Source: Lodderomyces elongisporus
Lineage: Eukaryota; Ascomycota; Pichiomycetes; Serinales; Debaryomycetaceae
Assembly (NCBI RefSeq): GCF_030384665.1
Contig: NC_083677.1
Coordinates: 682,001-746,000 of the forward strand
Direction of reading: 5' to 3'
Length of the DNA stretch: 64,000 bases
Shown: positions 20,162 through 31,400 of the stretch, piece by piece
Numbering within the stretch: the stretch's first letter is position 1
How the letters are laid out: every line of letters starts with the position of its first letter
Notes under the pieces: generated by a model
What the model was told of the DNA's origin: nothing
Seen by the model: the letters and a program-made list of their open reading frames with translations, nothing else
Databases searched by the model: none
Translations under genes and position numbers: made by a program

Positions 20162-22264
20162 CTATTCCAAAGAGCTTTTGGAACGCGCAATTGATGCTTT
20201 CTTGGATAAGGATTCTGCGCTATTCTCTCTCGATATTTGGAAATTAGAACTAGCCTTTGGTATCATAAACGGTTTGCTCAAAAAGTTATTTACTCGCGGA
20301 GCGAAATGCAGATTATTATTTCCTCCTCCAGTACCAGCACCGATACTTGAAGAGGCTGACGCTGGAACTGGTATATCTCGCACCAGGTTTTCATATTCAT
20401 CATTTAATCCAATCGCCAGTCGTGTTCTCAAAACGGACAGATCAGGGCTGTAATTAGTTGATTGTCTTGGAGAATCAGTGACTCTATATCCTTCCTCTAA
20501 TGAAATACTCTGCTCCAATTCATTATATGCACGAGAGTGTACCGCAAACAGATCAAATCCAGGAATCTTTTGAGCTACTCGAGCTACAAAATTGGACACT
20601 TGAAGTGGTATAGGAAGATAATTTAATCCCTTCCCCCACCTTTTGAAATGGTGCTTGCCAAAGTGGTAAATGAAAAAGAACATCAAGAAAACAAATATTG
20701 ATGAGTAAATGAAATGACCAAAAGGTCCATCCTTCTCATCGTCGCTGTCGTCTTCACTGATGTATCCACTATTATGGCCGCCACTTATAAATTCAGTGCC
20801 CGAAATTTCACTTGGATAGATGCCAATCTCTAAATCATCGTTTTTTAATGGCTCAATTTGAGAAGAGGCATACAAAAGAATTCTGCCCAAGGTCCAAGAA
20901 AGTTCTTTGCCACCAACAGAGTCTGCTGATTTGAATGGCACGTGTTTGTTCATTATGGCTTTTGATGAATCATCTTTTCCAACATCATCAGCTCCGTCTT
21001 GATCTAGCTCAAACCCGATCCTCGGAAGCTCAAATCCATCGTGCAATACATTCATCACCCAACTGGCCTTGAAACAAGCATCTTTCAAAAACTTTTCAGG
21101 ATCCAATCCAGAGTACTGCCCATCTTTTGAATTCTGCAAAATCGTGCCCCAGGGGCTCTCACAATATTCTTTCACTCTCGAATTGAATCCCTTGAAATCG
21201 TATTCTCCTCCGCTTTGGAAAATATCATTAGCTGTATACCAGTATTCAGAAACACCAACAAATTTGTCTTTTTGAAAGTCGAGTTTGGGGCCATGTATAC
21301 CATTGAAAAGACATGGCTCTTCTGCGCATGGAATACTCTTCATAAGCAAAGGATAGATAGACCTCACGCACATCTCGTAGTTACCTACACCTTCAATGGT
21401 GAATTTCTTGCCATCAAATTCATGAGTAAATGTAGCTCCTTTTGGAAGACAAGGATCGTTTATCCGATCATGCAAGTTTTCATTGACAGAAGCCAAATTG
21501 ATCAATTGTTTAATGTATCGCTTACGAGCTTCATTGGCACCAAATCCAAGCCAAGTAGCGACAAATAAGTTCCATTCTACTGTTTGGCCTTCAACTGTTC
21601 TCAATGTGACCCTTGACAAATCTTCTCGATGTCTTTCAATTTGCTCTGCCGATGAAGGAACAAAAGCAATCTGCGTTGAAGCTCCACCCATATCCATAAA
21701 GCCAATTGTTTCGTGCAGCAGACTACTTGGGTCATAATTGTTGAATTGCCCCATTAAATAATTTAGCCCGAGCCAACCATAAATTCCTTCGGTCGATCCA
21801 TCAATGGTTTGCACATTTAATCGACAGGAAGAGATTTGAAAATTCGTGTTTTGTCTTATGCTATTGCATGTCTCCTGTAATATAGCTTTTTGTGTTCTTT
21901 TGGGTAGTAACCTCATACCAGCTGTACTCAAGACAAAAACAGGCGTATCCTGGTGTTTATCAGCTGGAATAATGGACTCGGCAAACTTCATCAACTCTGA
22001 GTAATGTTTCAGCCATATTTGCGTTATTTTCGATTTCGTGTTATAAGTAGATACACCAGGAGTAATCTTTTTAGTCCAATTGTCCTCCTGTGTAATCTTT
22101 GGTGGTGATCGAAGAACATTTTGATCATTCAGCAGTTTCTGTAACGAGGGATCCTCCCATTTATAGATTTGAATTCTTGACCCTGATGAGCCTGAATCAA
22201 TGACAATTCCGTATTTGTATTTGTTGGCTTCACTTCTTGGAACCATGGTAGGTACATCTGACAT
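20162..22264 (-). CDS. YND1: Golgi apyrase (nucleoside di/triphosphatase)
   Basis: A 700-residue GDA1/CD39-family enzyme. Apyrase regions: ACR1 IDSGSSGSR (22-30), ACR2 STAGMRLLP (113 on), ACR3 STEGIYGWLGLNY (157 on), ACR4 DMGGASTQIAF (191 on) and ACR5-like WLGFGANEA. There is no N-terminal signal anchor. A single hydrophobic span, YSSIFVFLMFFFIYHFG, lies at about 517-535 followed by a cytosolic tail. A C-terminal rather than N-terminal membrane segment distinguishes Ynd1 from Gda1. It hydrolyses the nucleotides released by glycosylation in the Golgi lumen, enabling sugar-nucleotide antiport. It shares a divergent promoter with the next gene. Confidence 0.92.
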   Translation of the reverse strand: MSDVPTMVPRSEANKYKYGIVIDSGSSGSRIQIYKWEDPSLQKLLNDQNVLRSPPKITQEDNWTKKITPGVSTYNTKSKITQIWLKHYSELMKFAESIIPADKHQDTPVFVLSTAGMRLLPKRTQKAILQETCNSIRQNTNFQISSCRLNVQTIDGSTEGIYGWLGLNYLMGQFNNYDPSSLLHETIGFMDMGGASTQIAFVPSSAEQIERHREDLSRVTLRTVEGQTVEWNLFVATWLGFGANEARKRYIKQLINLASVNENLHDRINDPCLPKGATFTHEFDGKKFTIEGVGNYEMCVRSIYPLLMKSIPCAEEPCLFNGIHGPKLDFQKDKFVGVSEYWYTANDIFQSGGEYDFKGFNSRVKEYCESPWGTILQNSKDGQYSGLDPEKFLKDACFKASWVMNVLHDGFELPRIGFELDQDGADDVGKDDSSKAIMNKHVPFKSADSVGGKELSWTLGRILLYASSQIEPLKNDDLEIGIYPSEISGTEFISGGHNSGYISEDDSDDEKDGPFGHFIYSSIFVFLMFFFIYHFGKHHFKRWGKGLNYLPIPLQVSNFVARVAQKIPGFDLFAVHSRAYNELEQSISLEEGYRVTDSPRQSTNYSPDLSVLRTRLAIGLNDEYENLVRDIPVPASASSSIGAGTGGGNNNLHFAPRVNNFLSKPFMIPKASSNFQISRENSAESLSKKASIARSKSSLE

Positions 22265-22562
22265 TGTGAACTCTTACTTTTACTTCTTTCGGGTGTTGTT
22301 TAGCTTCTTTTCTTTTACTCCTTCTTCTTCTTTTGCTTCTTATCTCTTTCAACACGTGTTGGTGCCAGCGCGAGACAAACAGTGAAAAATCAATCTGTCA
22401 ATACTGATCCACATCACAAAATCATAGTGACAAAATTTTTTTATTATCAACATTCTTTGTTTGTGGGAAAGTTTCCATTTTTGACGCGAATCTTCAACTT
22501 TGTGGACACCTTTACTTTGTTATTCAAACCTCTTTGTATTTCACGCATTATCTTGTCTATAC

Positions 22563-22597
<35 letters not shown>

Positions 22598-22677
22598 CTC
22601 ACTCTCACATTCAAGCACAAAAACTTGATGTTTATGTGTTCATCATTTGTAATCACACATCAACCTCTAATCAACTA
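22265..22677. other. Divergent promoter between YND1 and the PalC-like gene
   Basis: 413 bp. It holds an AACACGTGTT palindrome (CACGTG at 22353-22358) and a hexamer array of CACTCT (about 22563-22609) just upstream of the plus-strand ATG, probably within its leader. The upstream open frame reads this array as His-Ser and is not considered coding. Confidence 0.6.
22563..22609. repeat. CACTCT hexamer microsatellite
   Basis: About eight copies, one with TTT in place of TCT. Lies 70-115 bp upstream of the PalC-like ATG. Confidence 0.85.
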
Positions 22678-24117
22678 ATGATTGTACTTCCAAACACACC
22701 TCCCAGACCAATATCGTTTGTTGAACCCACGCTAGAGATAGATGATGCGTCATTACATACCTTACGGGCATCAATACAGTCGCTGAATTCCCAGAATAGC
22801 GATTCCATTCGATATGTACTTGATCTTGAACAGTACCTTGACTCTTTATATTCAAAATTAAAAGAAAATTTCGATTTACATACAGTTATCTGCTCAAATA
22901 TCCCATGGAGTAACTTGAATAGGGTCAAGCCTAAATTGTTAAAGAGCGTCGCTAAGATCTCAACCACAAACAGAGTAGACCTTTTGAAATGGACTTTACT
23001 TAACGAAGTAGTGGTTACTGCTGTATCCGTTGGGTTATTATATGTGAGAATAGCTTCTGATTTGCTCAACAATACGATAAATATTGATGTGCTGAGTACT
23101 ACACAAAAATTAGAAGAGGTCAATGAAAACTGGAAACGAATTGTTAATTTATACAAGAAATCAATATCCTTCTTTTTATTTGCTGAAAAACTACAGGCAA
23201 AAGTTTTTAACTACGATACAAATGTTTTCATTAACAAGGCGATTGCACCTATTCTAATCAAAGTCAGCGAAATGTGTATACAAGTATCGATATTGGCAAA
23301 ATCGCTTTGGCTCAATCGATCGGCATTCGAGCGTAATGAAAATTTTGGGACTGAAAATAATACAACGTTGTCCAAAGTTGCAATTTCGTGTGTTAATGAA
23401 CTGGAATCGTGTTTGAATCTATTAAATGCACTTTCAAATGATAAGGCAACCCCACGAAGAGCAATTAGCGATAATAACGACAATACTTATAGTAATAACA
23501 ATAACAATAAAAATGATAATGAAAACAATGAGGTGAATGCACCAGTGGTGGTAAATCTCAATTACGATGGATGGTATGAATATCTTACATTATTCAAACG
23601 CTATGTTAATGCATATGCTGCTCTTTTTTTAGCAATACAAAGCTACAAGGAGGGCAAAATTGGAAATGCATTAGGTTTAATTCATTTTGGATTATTAAGC
23701 TTGCAGAGTAAGAAAGATGTCACTTCAAACTCCTTGGAATCCAACATTAAATCAAGAAAACCATTTCAAAAATTAAGAGAGAAAACCGCGAAGCGCAAAA
23801 ATGAAAAACTCCTACTGACCTTGGACTCAATTTCCACGCTCAAAATTAAGGATTCATCATTCAATGACAAGTCGGGGATTGTATTGAACGATTTGGCTTT
23901 TTTATTTGATCAGCTCATTAATTATAACAACAAATTTACACTGGAAAACAACAAGTTGAATTATGAAGAAGTAGTACATTGGTCGGCTGTTGGCACAGAT
24001 ACCAAATGGCCAATCGGGTGTAAAATACCAATCTCAAATATAAATCCATATGAGCCAGGGGAAACTACAAATACAATGAAAGAAAGTGACTACGCTGGCC
24101 GTGGGTCTTATTTTTGA
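22678..24117 (+). CDS. Bro1-domain protein, PalC-like (Rim101 pH pathway)
   Basis: 479 residues from the ATG at 22678; the longer frame from 22534 only adds a His-Ser repeat from the leader. The helical N-terminal two thirds (DLEQYLDSLYSKLKENFDLH on) resembles a divergent Bro1 domain. The C-terminal ending WPIGCKIPISNINPYEPG resembles the conserved tail of fungal PalC proteins, whose S. cerevisiae counterpart is YGR122W, needed for Rim101 processing at alkaline pH. PalC is recruited through ESCRT-III. An Asn/Asp-rich insert (about 23465-23535) interrupts the domain. Assignment rests on remembered family features and is moderately sure. Confidence 0.65.
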   Translation: MIVLPNTPPRPISFVEPTLEIDDASLHTLRASIQSLNSQNSDSIRYVLDLEQYLDSLYSKLKENFDLHTVICSNIPWSNLNRVKPKLLKSVAKISTTNRVDLLKWTLLNEVVVTAVSVGLLYVRIASDLLNNTINIDVLSTTQKLEEVNENWKRIVNLYKKSISFFLFAEKLQAKVFNYDTNVFINKAIAPILIKVSEMCIQVSILAKSLWLNRSAFERNENFGTENNTTLSKVAISCVNELESCLNLLNALSNDKATPRRAISDNNDNTYSNNNNNKNDNENNEVNAPVVVNLNYDGWYEYLTLFKRYVNAYAALFLAIQSYKEGKIGNALGLIHFGLLSLQSKKDVTSNSLESNIKSRKPFQKLREKTAKRKNEKLLLTLDSISTLKIKDSSFNDKSGIVLNDLAFLFDQLINYNNKFTLENNKLNYEEVVHWSAVGTDTKWPIGCKIPISNINPYEPGETTNTMKESDYAGRGSYF

Positions 24118-24427
24118 TAACCAACAAATAATATTTATGCTTATGTAAATCTAATAAAAACTAACGGTAAAAAAAATAGAGGAAAATATACTTGTATCAA
24201 GGCATAATTTTGATTTTTTTTCAACAACAACAAGTGTCTGCAATTTCTTACACAAACACTCTCTCTAAAACACACTCTTTCTAAAAAACACACTCTTTCT
24301 AAAAAACACACTCTTTCTAAAACACACTCTCTCTAAAACACATACAACAGCTTTTCACTACCATCTTCTCGCACAATAATCAACCAATTAATCCATTTTT
24401 TTTCTTTTGTTTTTAAACCCTTTTCTT
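24118..24427. other. Convergent 3' region between the PalC-like gene and Argonaute
   Basis: 310 bp with no gene. Includes the tandem AAACACACTCTTTCTA repeat at 24252-24342, then T-rich sequence before the Argonaute stop. Confidence 0.6.
24252..24342. repeat. Tandem AAACACACTCTTTCTA repeat in the convergent 3' region
   Basis: About five imperfect copies of an 18-20 nt unit (AAACACACTCTTTCTAAA, with CTCTCT variants at both ends). Lies about 90-175 bp past the Argonaute stop, probably in its 3' UTR or terminator. Confidence 0.85.
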
Positions 24428-27400
24428 TTAAATATAGAACATGGTATTTTTTATACTCTTTGCGACGTTATCACCCAATTTTGCTTTGTAATAATCAATA
24501 ACATTCTTCGAAGGTGCGTCTCTAGATGGTGGACCAACATAACATCTACCTCTTGTACATAACAAGTCTGCATAATATGCTGCTGGGACAACTTTGACAC
24601 TCTTTGTTGCTCTACCAAAAGTGTGGCACAAATTATAAGTGATTCTTTGGATTTCATCCGAGGTATACGAATTTTCATCGTGCAACACATAGTAGTGAGC
24701 TGGAATACCAGTACCTTGAAGTGCTTGTTGCGATTGAATGTAAAAGTCGAAAAACGCAATTGACGTGATATCTCTATCGACAACTGTTCCTGGAATCACA
24801 TTATCATTGGCAGTTGCTGCTATATTCTTCTTGGTAGCAAGACTAACTGCATTCTCGCTCAATGGGATAAATCTAGTCTGGTGTCTTTTAACAACAATCA
24901 TAAATGTGATCTTGGGGTTAAATTTGATATTCTTGGCTTTACCATATTCGCTGAATGCAGCCTTGACTTTAGGCAACTCCTCTTTCAATACTGTGTAGTA
25001 CTGACCCTCTGACACACCATCACGGTAAAATAACACTTTCGAAGGTAACTTACCAACTTTCTTGTGGAAATTTTCCAAACGCTCATATACCATGTCTTTA
25101 ATCTCGGCAATAACTTCTTGGCCACCACCTTGTACTCTCAACGAGCCTGGGAAACTATTGAAAATAGCATCCTCGCTTCCAACAACGGAAGCTATAGAAA
25201 CGGACTCTTCGTTCGACTCACCAGTAGGATGTGTGACATCAGCACCAAGAATAAACACTGGGACTTTCTTTTCGTCAACGAGCCCCTTACTATTAGCATC
25301 AGACAATTTATGATTTGAACCACCAAGTTTCAAATTGACCTTCATACCAACCTGAGCAAACAACGTCATGTCAAATTTATCAAATTTACGCTTTGTAAAT
25401 GTGTCAACAATCACACAACTATTATTGATTCCCACTTTCAAATCACCTGCTCTCTTAACTGCACGGTAGAACCTAGCATCTTTGCTTGGTAAAACAACCA
25501 ACAAGAAATCACACTTGTCCTTATTTTTGGCTTTGGAAAATAAATCAACCAAAGATTTTTCCAAAGATTGTTCGTCAGCAACAGCAGGACTCTCCAAATC
25601 AACACTATATCTCTGGTATTTCGATCCTGCATTCTTTATACCCAATCTATTCAATTCGGCAAAGAAAATCTCGCACGCCTCACCAAGATGCTCCCTCTTT
25701 TTTTGGAAAAAACGATCAACCAAAACAAACACACCAAAGTTGTAACTTTTCTTGCCCTTGGGCGACAGGTAAAATTGCATCTTTTCCAAATTCCAGTTAC
25801 CCTTTTTCTTCTCATTCTTACCATTAAACTGCTCTTCTTTGTAAGTGACAAATTTGTTATCCTTATACTCAATTGCGGGTGCTGGCAAGATACGTGAGGG
25901 TATCTTTGTAAACTTTGTGTCGATTTTACCGAAATCGACTTCAGAAAGTAATTTTTTGCCCTCTTGAGTCAAAAACTTGGCCTTGTCCATTGGTCTAAGG
26001 GCAGTCAAACGAATAAGAGTTCTTGTGTCATAAACCTCACCCTTGTACTGCTGGTTAGGTACAACGTAAGCCACTTCCATTGGCAAATACGCGGTTGGGC
26101 CAATTTTCAATAACGGCAACTGAGGATATTTCAACGCAATGTTCCACTTGGACTTGAAGTAAGCTGCAACACTCGTAAGTTTGCCATCAGAGTCTTCAAA
26201 CTTTAACGTATTTGAATTTTCTCTGAAATTGAATCCTTGAATCGCCTTACCAGAAATCTTTTTGAGATAGTTTCTGTAGACTTTCAAACCTTTCAAGAAA
26301 GATTGCACTTTTTTAACATCCGACTCGTTAGGGACACCCTTGATTTGCAAATAGTCCTGGACAAGGTCAACAACGCTCATGGGATTGCCATCGGGTTTAA
26401 ATGCCTTGTAAAATATCGCTGGTGTTGGGTTGATATTGACCCTAACATTACCAAATGAGCACCTAACTGATACAAAAGTTCCCAACGCAATAAACAAACC
26501 TTTTTGGAAATCTTCGACGGGGGTATTTTTCTCAAATAAGAAAAACTTGTTAGCTCCAACCCCAACAGCACCATGGTTTTTCAATGCCTTGGACCCAATA
26601 ATTGCAATCAACGCATTCGTATATTCTGTAGCTTCTTGGAAATCCCTTGTATAAGTTTTTAAAGTCAGAATCTTAAATAAATCGTTGAATTGAAGTTCTT
26701 TTACAAATTGAACCTTGATTGCAAGCTGCTTCTCCTTGATTGGGTAAATAACAGTATCTTCAATGGGTAAAGGAACGCTTGAATACATGATATTGTAGTC
26801 ACGATAATATATTTGTGGACGCTTGCTTTTGAATGGCTCCAAGTCAAACAAATAATTCTCTACAGCTTGCTTCACAGTCATCTTGGGTTTTCTAATGCCA
26901 CTAACACTCTTTTCCTTCTTGTTTTTTGCTCTGGAATTGCCCGTTTCTGCACCTTCTCCTTCGTCTCCTTCTTCCTGTATATCAGCGTGATAAAGGTACA
27001 CTTTCAAGTTTGACACATTGTACTTAAGGAAATTAGTTGCAATGTCAACTGGTGCACCGGCACTACCATAGTCATGACGCAACAATATTGGGTTTGGATC
27101 AACACTGATTTGCTTAGCATAATCTTTTTCATACACAGCAATGCTCTTCAAATTGTCAGCATTCACAGCCTTGTCAGTAAACTCAACCTTAATGTTGTTC
27201 AATTTCGTTAAGCTTGACCCTCCGCGTCCACCACTACCACCACCACTACCACCTCTTCCTCCGCGTCCGCCAGAAGTGCCTCTGTTTCCAAAACCCCCTC
27301 TTCCATCTCCACGTCCACCACGCTCATTTCCACGAGCACCTCCTCGTTCACCTCTATCACCATTACCACTGTTACTGTTACTGCCACCGCGACCGCGACC

Positions 27401-27466
27401 GCGACCGCCGCCTCCACCACCGCCTCCGCGTCCTCTTCCACGTCCTTGGTTTGCTTGGTCACTCAT
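24428..27466 (-). CDS. AGO1: Argonaute, budding-yeast type, catalytically complete
   Basis: 1012 residues. An Arg/Gly-rich N-tail (about 8-86, many RGG/RGRG) precedes the N, PAZ (about 365-470), MID (about 560-700) and PIWI (about 730-1005) domains. PIWI residues: Asp743 in GADVTHP, Glu784 in GGQEVIAEI (the glutamate finger, 41 residues on), Asp816 in FYRDGVSEGQY and Asp967 in AAYYADLL. The last position is Asp rather than the His of animal Argonautes, as in Kluyveromyces polyspora Ago1, so a slicer is predicted. HDENSYTSDEIQ and NLCHTFGRATKSVKVVPAA are typical PIWI signatures. It would bind small RNAs in RNA interference. No Dicer gene lies in this window. The frame is intact and codon use resembles the neighbours. 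Confidence 0.97.
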   Translation of the reverse strand: MSDQANQGRGRGRGGGGGGGGRGRGRGGSNSNSGNGDRGERGGARGNERGGRGDGRGGFGNRGTSGGRGGRGGSGGGSGGRGGSSLTKLNNIKVEFTDKAVNADNLKSIAVYEKDYAKQISVDPNPILLRHDYGSAGAPVDIATNFLKYNVSNLKVYLYHADIQEEGDEGEGAETGNSRAKNKKEKSVSGIRKPKMTVKQAVENYLFDLEPFKSKRPQIYYRDYNIMYSSVPLPIEDTVIYPIKEKQLAIKVQFVKELQFNDLFKILTLKTYTRDFQEATEYTNALIAIIGSKALKNHGAVGVGANKFFLFEKNTPVEDFQKGLFIALGTFVSVRCSFGNVRVNINPTPAIFYKAFKPDGNPMSVVDLVQDYLQIKGVPNESDVKKVQSFLKGLKVYRNYLKKISGKAIQGFNFRENSNTLKFEDSDGKLTSVAAYFKSKWNIALKYPQLPLLKIGPTAYLPMEVAYVVPNQQYKGEVYDTRTLIRLTALRPMDKAKFLTQEGKKLLSEVDFGKIDTKFTKIPSRILPAPAIEYKDNKFVTYKEEQFNGKNEKKKGNWNLEKMQFYLSPKGKKSYNFGVFVLVDRFFQKKREHLGEACEIFFAELNRLGIKNAGSKYQRYSVDLESPAVADEQSLEKSLVDLFSKAKNKDKCDFLLVVLPSKDARFYRAVKRAGDLKVGINNSCVIVDTFTKRKFDKFDMTLFAQVGMKVNLKLGGSNHKLSDANSKGLVDEKKVPVFILGADVTHPTGESNEESVSIASVVGSEDAIFNSFPGSLRVQGGGQEVIAEIKDMVYERLENFHKKVGKLPSKVLFYRDGVSEGQYYTVLKEELPKVKAAFSEYGKAKNIKFNPKITFMIVVKRHQTRFIPLSENAVSLATKKNIAATANDNVIPGTVVDRDITSIAFFDFYIQSQQALQGTGIPAHYYVLHDENSYTSDEIQRITYNLCHTFGRATKSVKVVPAAYYADLLCTRGRCYVGPPSRDAPSKNVIDYYKAKLGDNVAKSIKNTMFYI

Positions 27467-28403
27467 TTATTTTACTACTAGTGTTATACCCAATTCAAGA
27501 CTAGTCACTAGCAATCGGTGTAATCGAATTGAGAATTGAGTTGTGATCTGAAAACACTAACCTCAATATCTTCTATATTTATCTATATTTGTCTATATTT
27601 GTCTATATATATGTATTATACATATATACATCTATAAATATATACGTGTGTACGTGTGTGTGTACGTGTGTGTATGGTCGATATGTCTTAGTGATGTGTA
27701 TGGTGGTATCAGTAAGTATTTATACTATTATGTGTTACTGAGAGTGGTCCAGAAATTAATTGACGAAGGGGATTGTGCGTGTGTGGTAAAATTTTTGAAA
27801 CACAATATCTTGGAATAATTTAATATTCGATCCAAGGGGGGAGAGAGGGGTGAAAATAGAAGGCTTTAAAAAAGACGTCTCACAATGCATAACGTATATA
27901 CACACACATTGTTAAATAACAACATATTTACAAATTGTTGATGAAATCTATATTACGTGCCACCAAACATCTATCTTTTGGCAACTACTGTTGCTAGCAT
28001 AAACATCAAAACCATGTTTGAGATATGACCCTCTGTATCCTTTTCTCTTTTTTTTTTCTTTTTTGGGTGAGCAGGCCAACCTGATCGTCTCATACCTGTT
28101 GCAATCTGTATACTCGGTAGAATATACGATGAAAACGACACTAAGCAGTGGCGATGTAACTTACAATCAATTAAATTATAGCCCCAATATTTTTTGATTC
28201 TCCAATTGCCGCGGTACGCTCCCTCGATCACACTCACATACAACTATATAAATATTCAAATAAATAAATACCCATATACCTAAATACGCAAATACTTAAA
28301 TAGTCAAGTATTAAAAAAAAAAAAAAAATTAGAAATACAAATCCAACCTCAACAGCACAGGCTCATTTAAAAAGTATATAAATATCCATTATAAACACAT
28401 TCA
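27467..28403. other. Argonaute promoter and TFC3 3' region
   Basis: 937 bp. Upstream of the Argonaute ATG lie TATATATGTATTATACATATA (about 27604-27625) and a GTGTACGTGTGTGTACGTGTG tract (about 27645-27675), with a poly-A run near 28312. A minus-strand open frame at 27971-28243 ends in Lys-rich low complexity and is not accepted. Confidence 0.55.
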
Positions 28404-31400
28404 TCAACTGCCCAATATGGAGAACCAATTACTTGTTGTTGAGTAACCATCGAATGGTCCATGTACAATAAATTGACTCTTTTTCAACCAGTCGAGCACC
28501 ACGTTCAACTCTTTGTAGCTGAGTAAACGTTGGTATTTTTTATATAAAAAAACAGATGGTATACCTGGTCTGGAATGAATGAAATATACCAAAGCAGCTA
28601 TAATATTTCTCCATAACTCACTATTGATCTGTCCGTGAGAGTCTACCCAGACATACGAGCATGGTTTCCCCACTGGTACGGGAACATTCTTTATAGAGGG
28701 TTCTTGTGCAGCATTACTCCCCAGGTCTTTATAAACAAGCATGTCACATTCAAGACAATCTTTATCGACAGCTCGAGACTCGTATCCCTCAAACTTATAA
28801 GGATGGTCTATGTGGGTCATGGAAACCATGTTTGACGATAGCAAAGACAATAATTGTGCGGCATTGCTATCCTCGAGTCCCTGTGTAATTACCAAACCTT
28901 TTTTAGAGCTCGTGATTTCCAATAGATTTTCTCTAAACTGATTAGCGGTTTTAAAAAAGGATTTTGAAACACAGTCTTGGATTGGCTCAAACACCTTTTC
29001 TGTAATCAGGAACTTAGTGGTTGGATTCTCATTCTGGAATAACAAATCACCTTCTTGGTTCATTGCCACTGAGACTTGCTCAAGCTCTGACTCATCGAAG
29101 TCTTTCAAGATTCTGTCAATATCGACTTTGGATTGTTGACTTGGTCTTGTTATAAATAACGCTTTTATTGCAGTGCGTATCTGTGCACTTTTTGGCTCAA
29201 CGACTATTGTTGTGTCAAGATCATTGTAATCAAATGATTTAGAAACAAGCGCTTCTTCTTTTAGTTTCATCGAAGGTAGTTCCAAATTGTCAAAGAGGTC
29301 CTGAGTCTGTTCCGGATTCAGCTTGTTGTAATACGATAAATTGTCTTCGATTGAGTTATATAATGGATATCGCTCGCTCATATAAATCTTTGATGGATCG
29401 GAACTATCCCAAAGGTTTAAAAAAAAAGGTAGTTGGATATCATTTAAATCATCAACTCCAATATAGTTTTCTTCAATCTTTTGCAATACAATTTGTTCAA
29501 AAGCCTCTTCACCCTTTTTAACAGAGCTCATGCCACCCAACTGTCGACGCACTTGATTCCATAATCTCTTTATCGTATCCGCATCAGCATTCAAGAATAA
29601 TGCTGCAATTGCCTCAAAATCAATCACATTCTTCTTGAATGATTTACAAATGCAAACAGCGCGAAATATTTGCGTTACATCGTTTCTATCAAATTGAATA
29701 GGAAAATCGATTGACATGTTGATTTCCTTTTTGCGCTCTTTTCTCCTCGACCTGAAATTTTTCTCACTAGGGGCTTTTCGATTCAGAGCCTTTTCTTTTG
29801 GCGGGCGAGCAGGATATTGCTTTTCGCCATCGCCAACAAGTCTAACAGTCCTAGGCTCCTTTGATTTTAAGGAGGATAATCGAGGCAATCTTCTTCCAAG
29901 AGCCTCTTGTGGATTAACTACATCATAAGTTTCGCCAATTAATTTCCTTGTCTTTTGAGATGCCATGTATCCACTTCTTCCCCAAACCGAAGAATTGGTC
30001 TTGACTTTTTCAATCATTTCGTCTGACGGTCTTTCTTTCGGATCGGTCAAGATCATTAATCTCCTAGTCATGTCTTGTCCATTTTCCTTCACTTGAACCA
30101 ATTGCACTTCCAAATCCCCGCTTTCGACTAGCTTGTGTATATCACGAACTATCGTCTTTAGATCTGTTGTTGTATCGGAGCCCATTCTCTCATCAAGTAA
30201 TTTGGCCAATTTTGCCCTCGCAAACGTCACACCACCTAGATTTTTAATTACTTCAAGGAGGACCTTTCTTCGACTTGAGCCAGTCACATCGGCGCTTCTT
30301 TGCATAGATTTTTCCAACACTTTTCTCAGTCTGGCCTTCACTATAGGCTGTTTTAGCGTTGGTGTAAAAGTTTGACTTTGTGGTTTATTTAAATTCATAG
30401 AATTTGAGTGATTTTCATTTGGTTCCATTTTGACACTAATGGACTTTTCCTTTTGAATAACATTGCTTTCATTTTCAGTTGCTTCAACGTTTTCTTGACT
30501 CGCTGGTGCTTTATCGGTTGGCGATTGCAAATCCATCTCCCCCTGCTCGTGCCCTTGCTCGTGTTCTTGAACCTGCTTTTGCTCCAGATGTTGTTTATTT
30601 TCATTTTCTTCGATATTACGCTTGTTCTGGACCCCGTCAACACTGTTATTCTCAGTTGCAAGTGCGTCGTCGTAGTCTAATTTCTGTTTTGATTTTTCAG
30701 GTGAGACTGACTTGAAAAAGTCCAAGATGTTGGGTCTTCTTTTTATTTTAGTAGTCAAAACGTCATCTTTGTTATCAGAATCGTTTGAAAGTTTTCTTTT
30801 CCCGGTTTTGCCATCTTGTTCCTTTCGAGCTTCCACAACATGGGTTTCTTTTTCTTTTCTTGCCATTCCACGAGTTAATCTTTTGGAGACCATCGGCTCC
30901 GTGGCGTGTATATCAACCTCGCTAGTGTTGGTTAAATTCAATTTGTTGCCATTGGTATCCTTAGAACTCTCTATTTCTGGTTTTGCAGTTCTTGCAAGTT
31001 CCTTTGGCTCCTTTTCAGTATGTTCTTTCCTTTGTCGTTTAACCTCTTTTGCTTTTGTTGTCTTTGCCTTTTTTCGTATCTGAACCTCGTCACCGTCGTA
31101 ATGATCTCCTTCTTCTCCTACCTTTTTGTCTCTTACTTTTTTTCTTTCTCTTTCTCTTTCCCTTTCTTTTTCATTTTCATTTTCACTTTCATTTTCTAAT
31201 TTTACCTTATCCTGGTCGTCTTTGTGAAGTATCTCCTCCTTCTTTGGGGTTTTCCTCGGTCTGCCTCTTTTAGGACCCGCTGCTGGTGTACCACAAATAT
31301 TGCCTAACACTGTAGGCTCATTATTTTTCAATAACTCTATAATAACAGAATCTTGTTCTCTTTCCTCTCTTTCCTTTTCTTCTTCTTCTTCTTCTTCTTC

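Noticed and set aside
27141..27539. Plus-strand Pro/Arg-rich frame opposite the Argonaute start
   Set aside because: Antisense of the RGG-coding segment; Gly/Arg codons read backward as Pro/Ala/Arg.
27971..28243. 90-residue minus-strand frame in the Argonaute promoter
   Set aside because: Interrupted by a Lys-rich run from a poly-T tract, with no recognisable family and no supporting promoter or intron signals.
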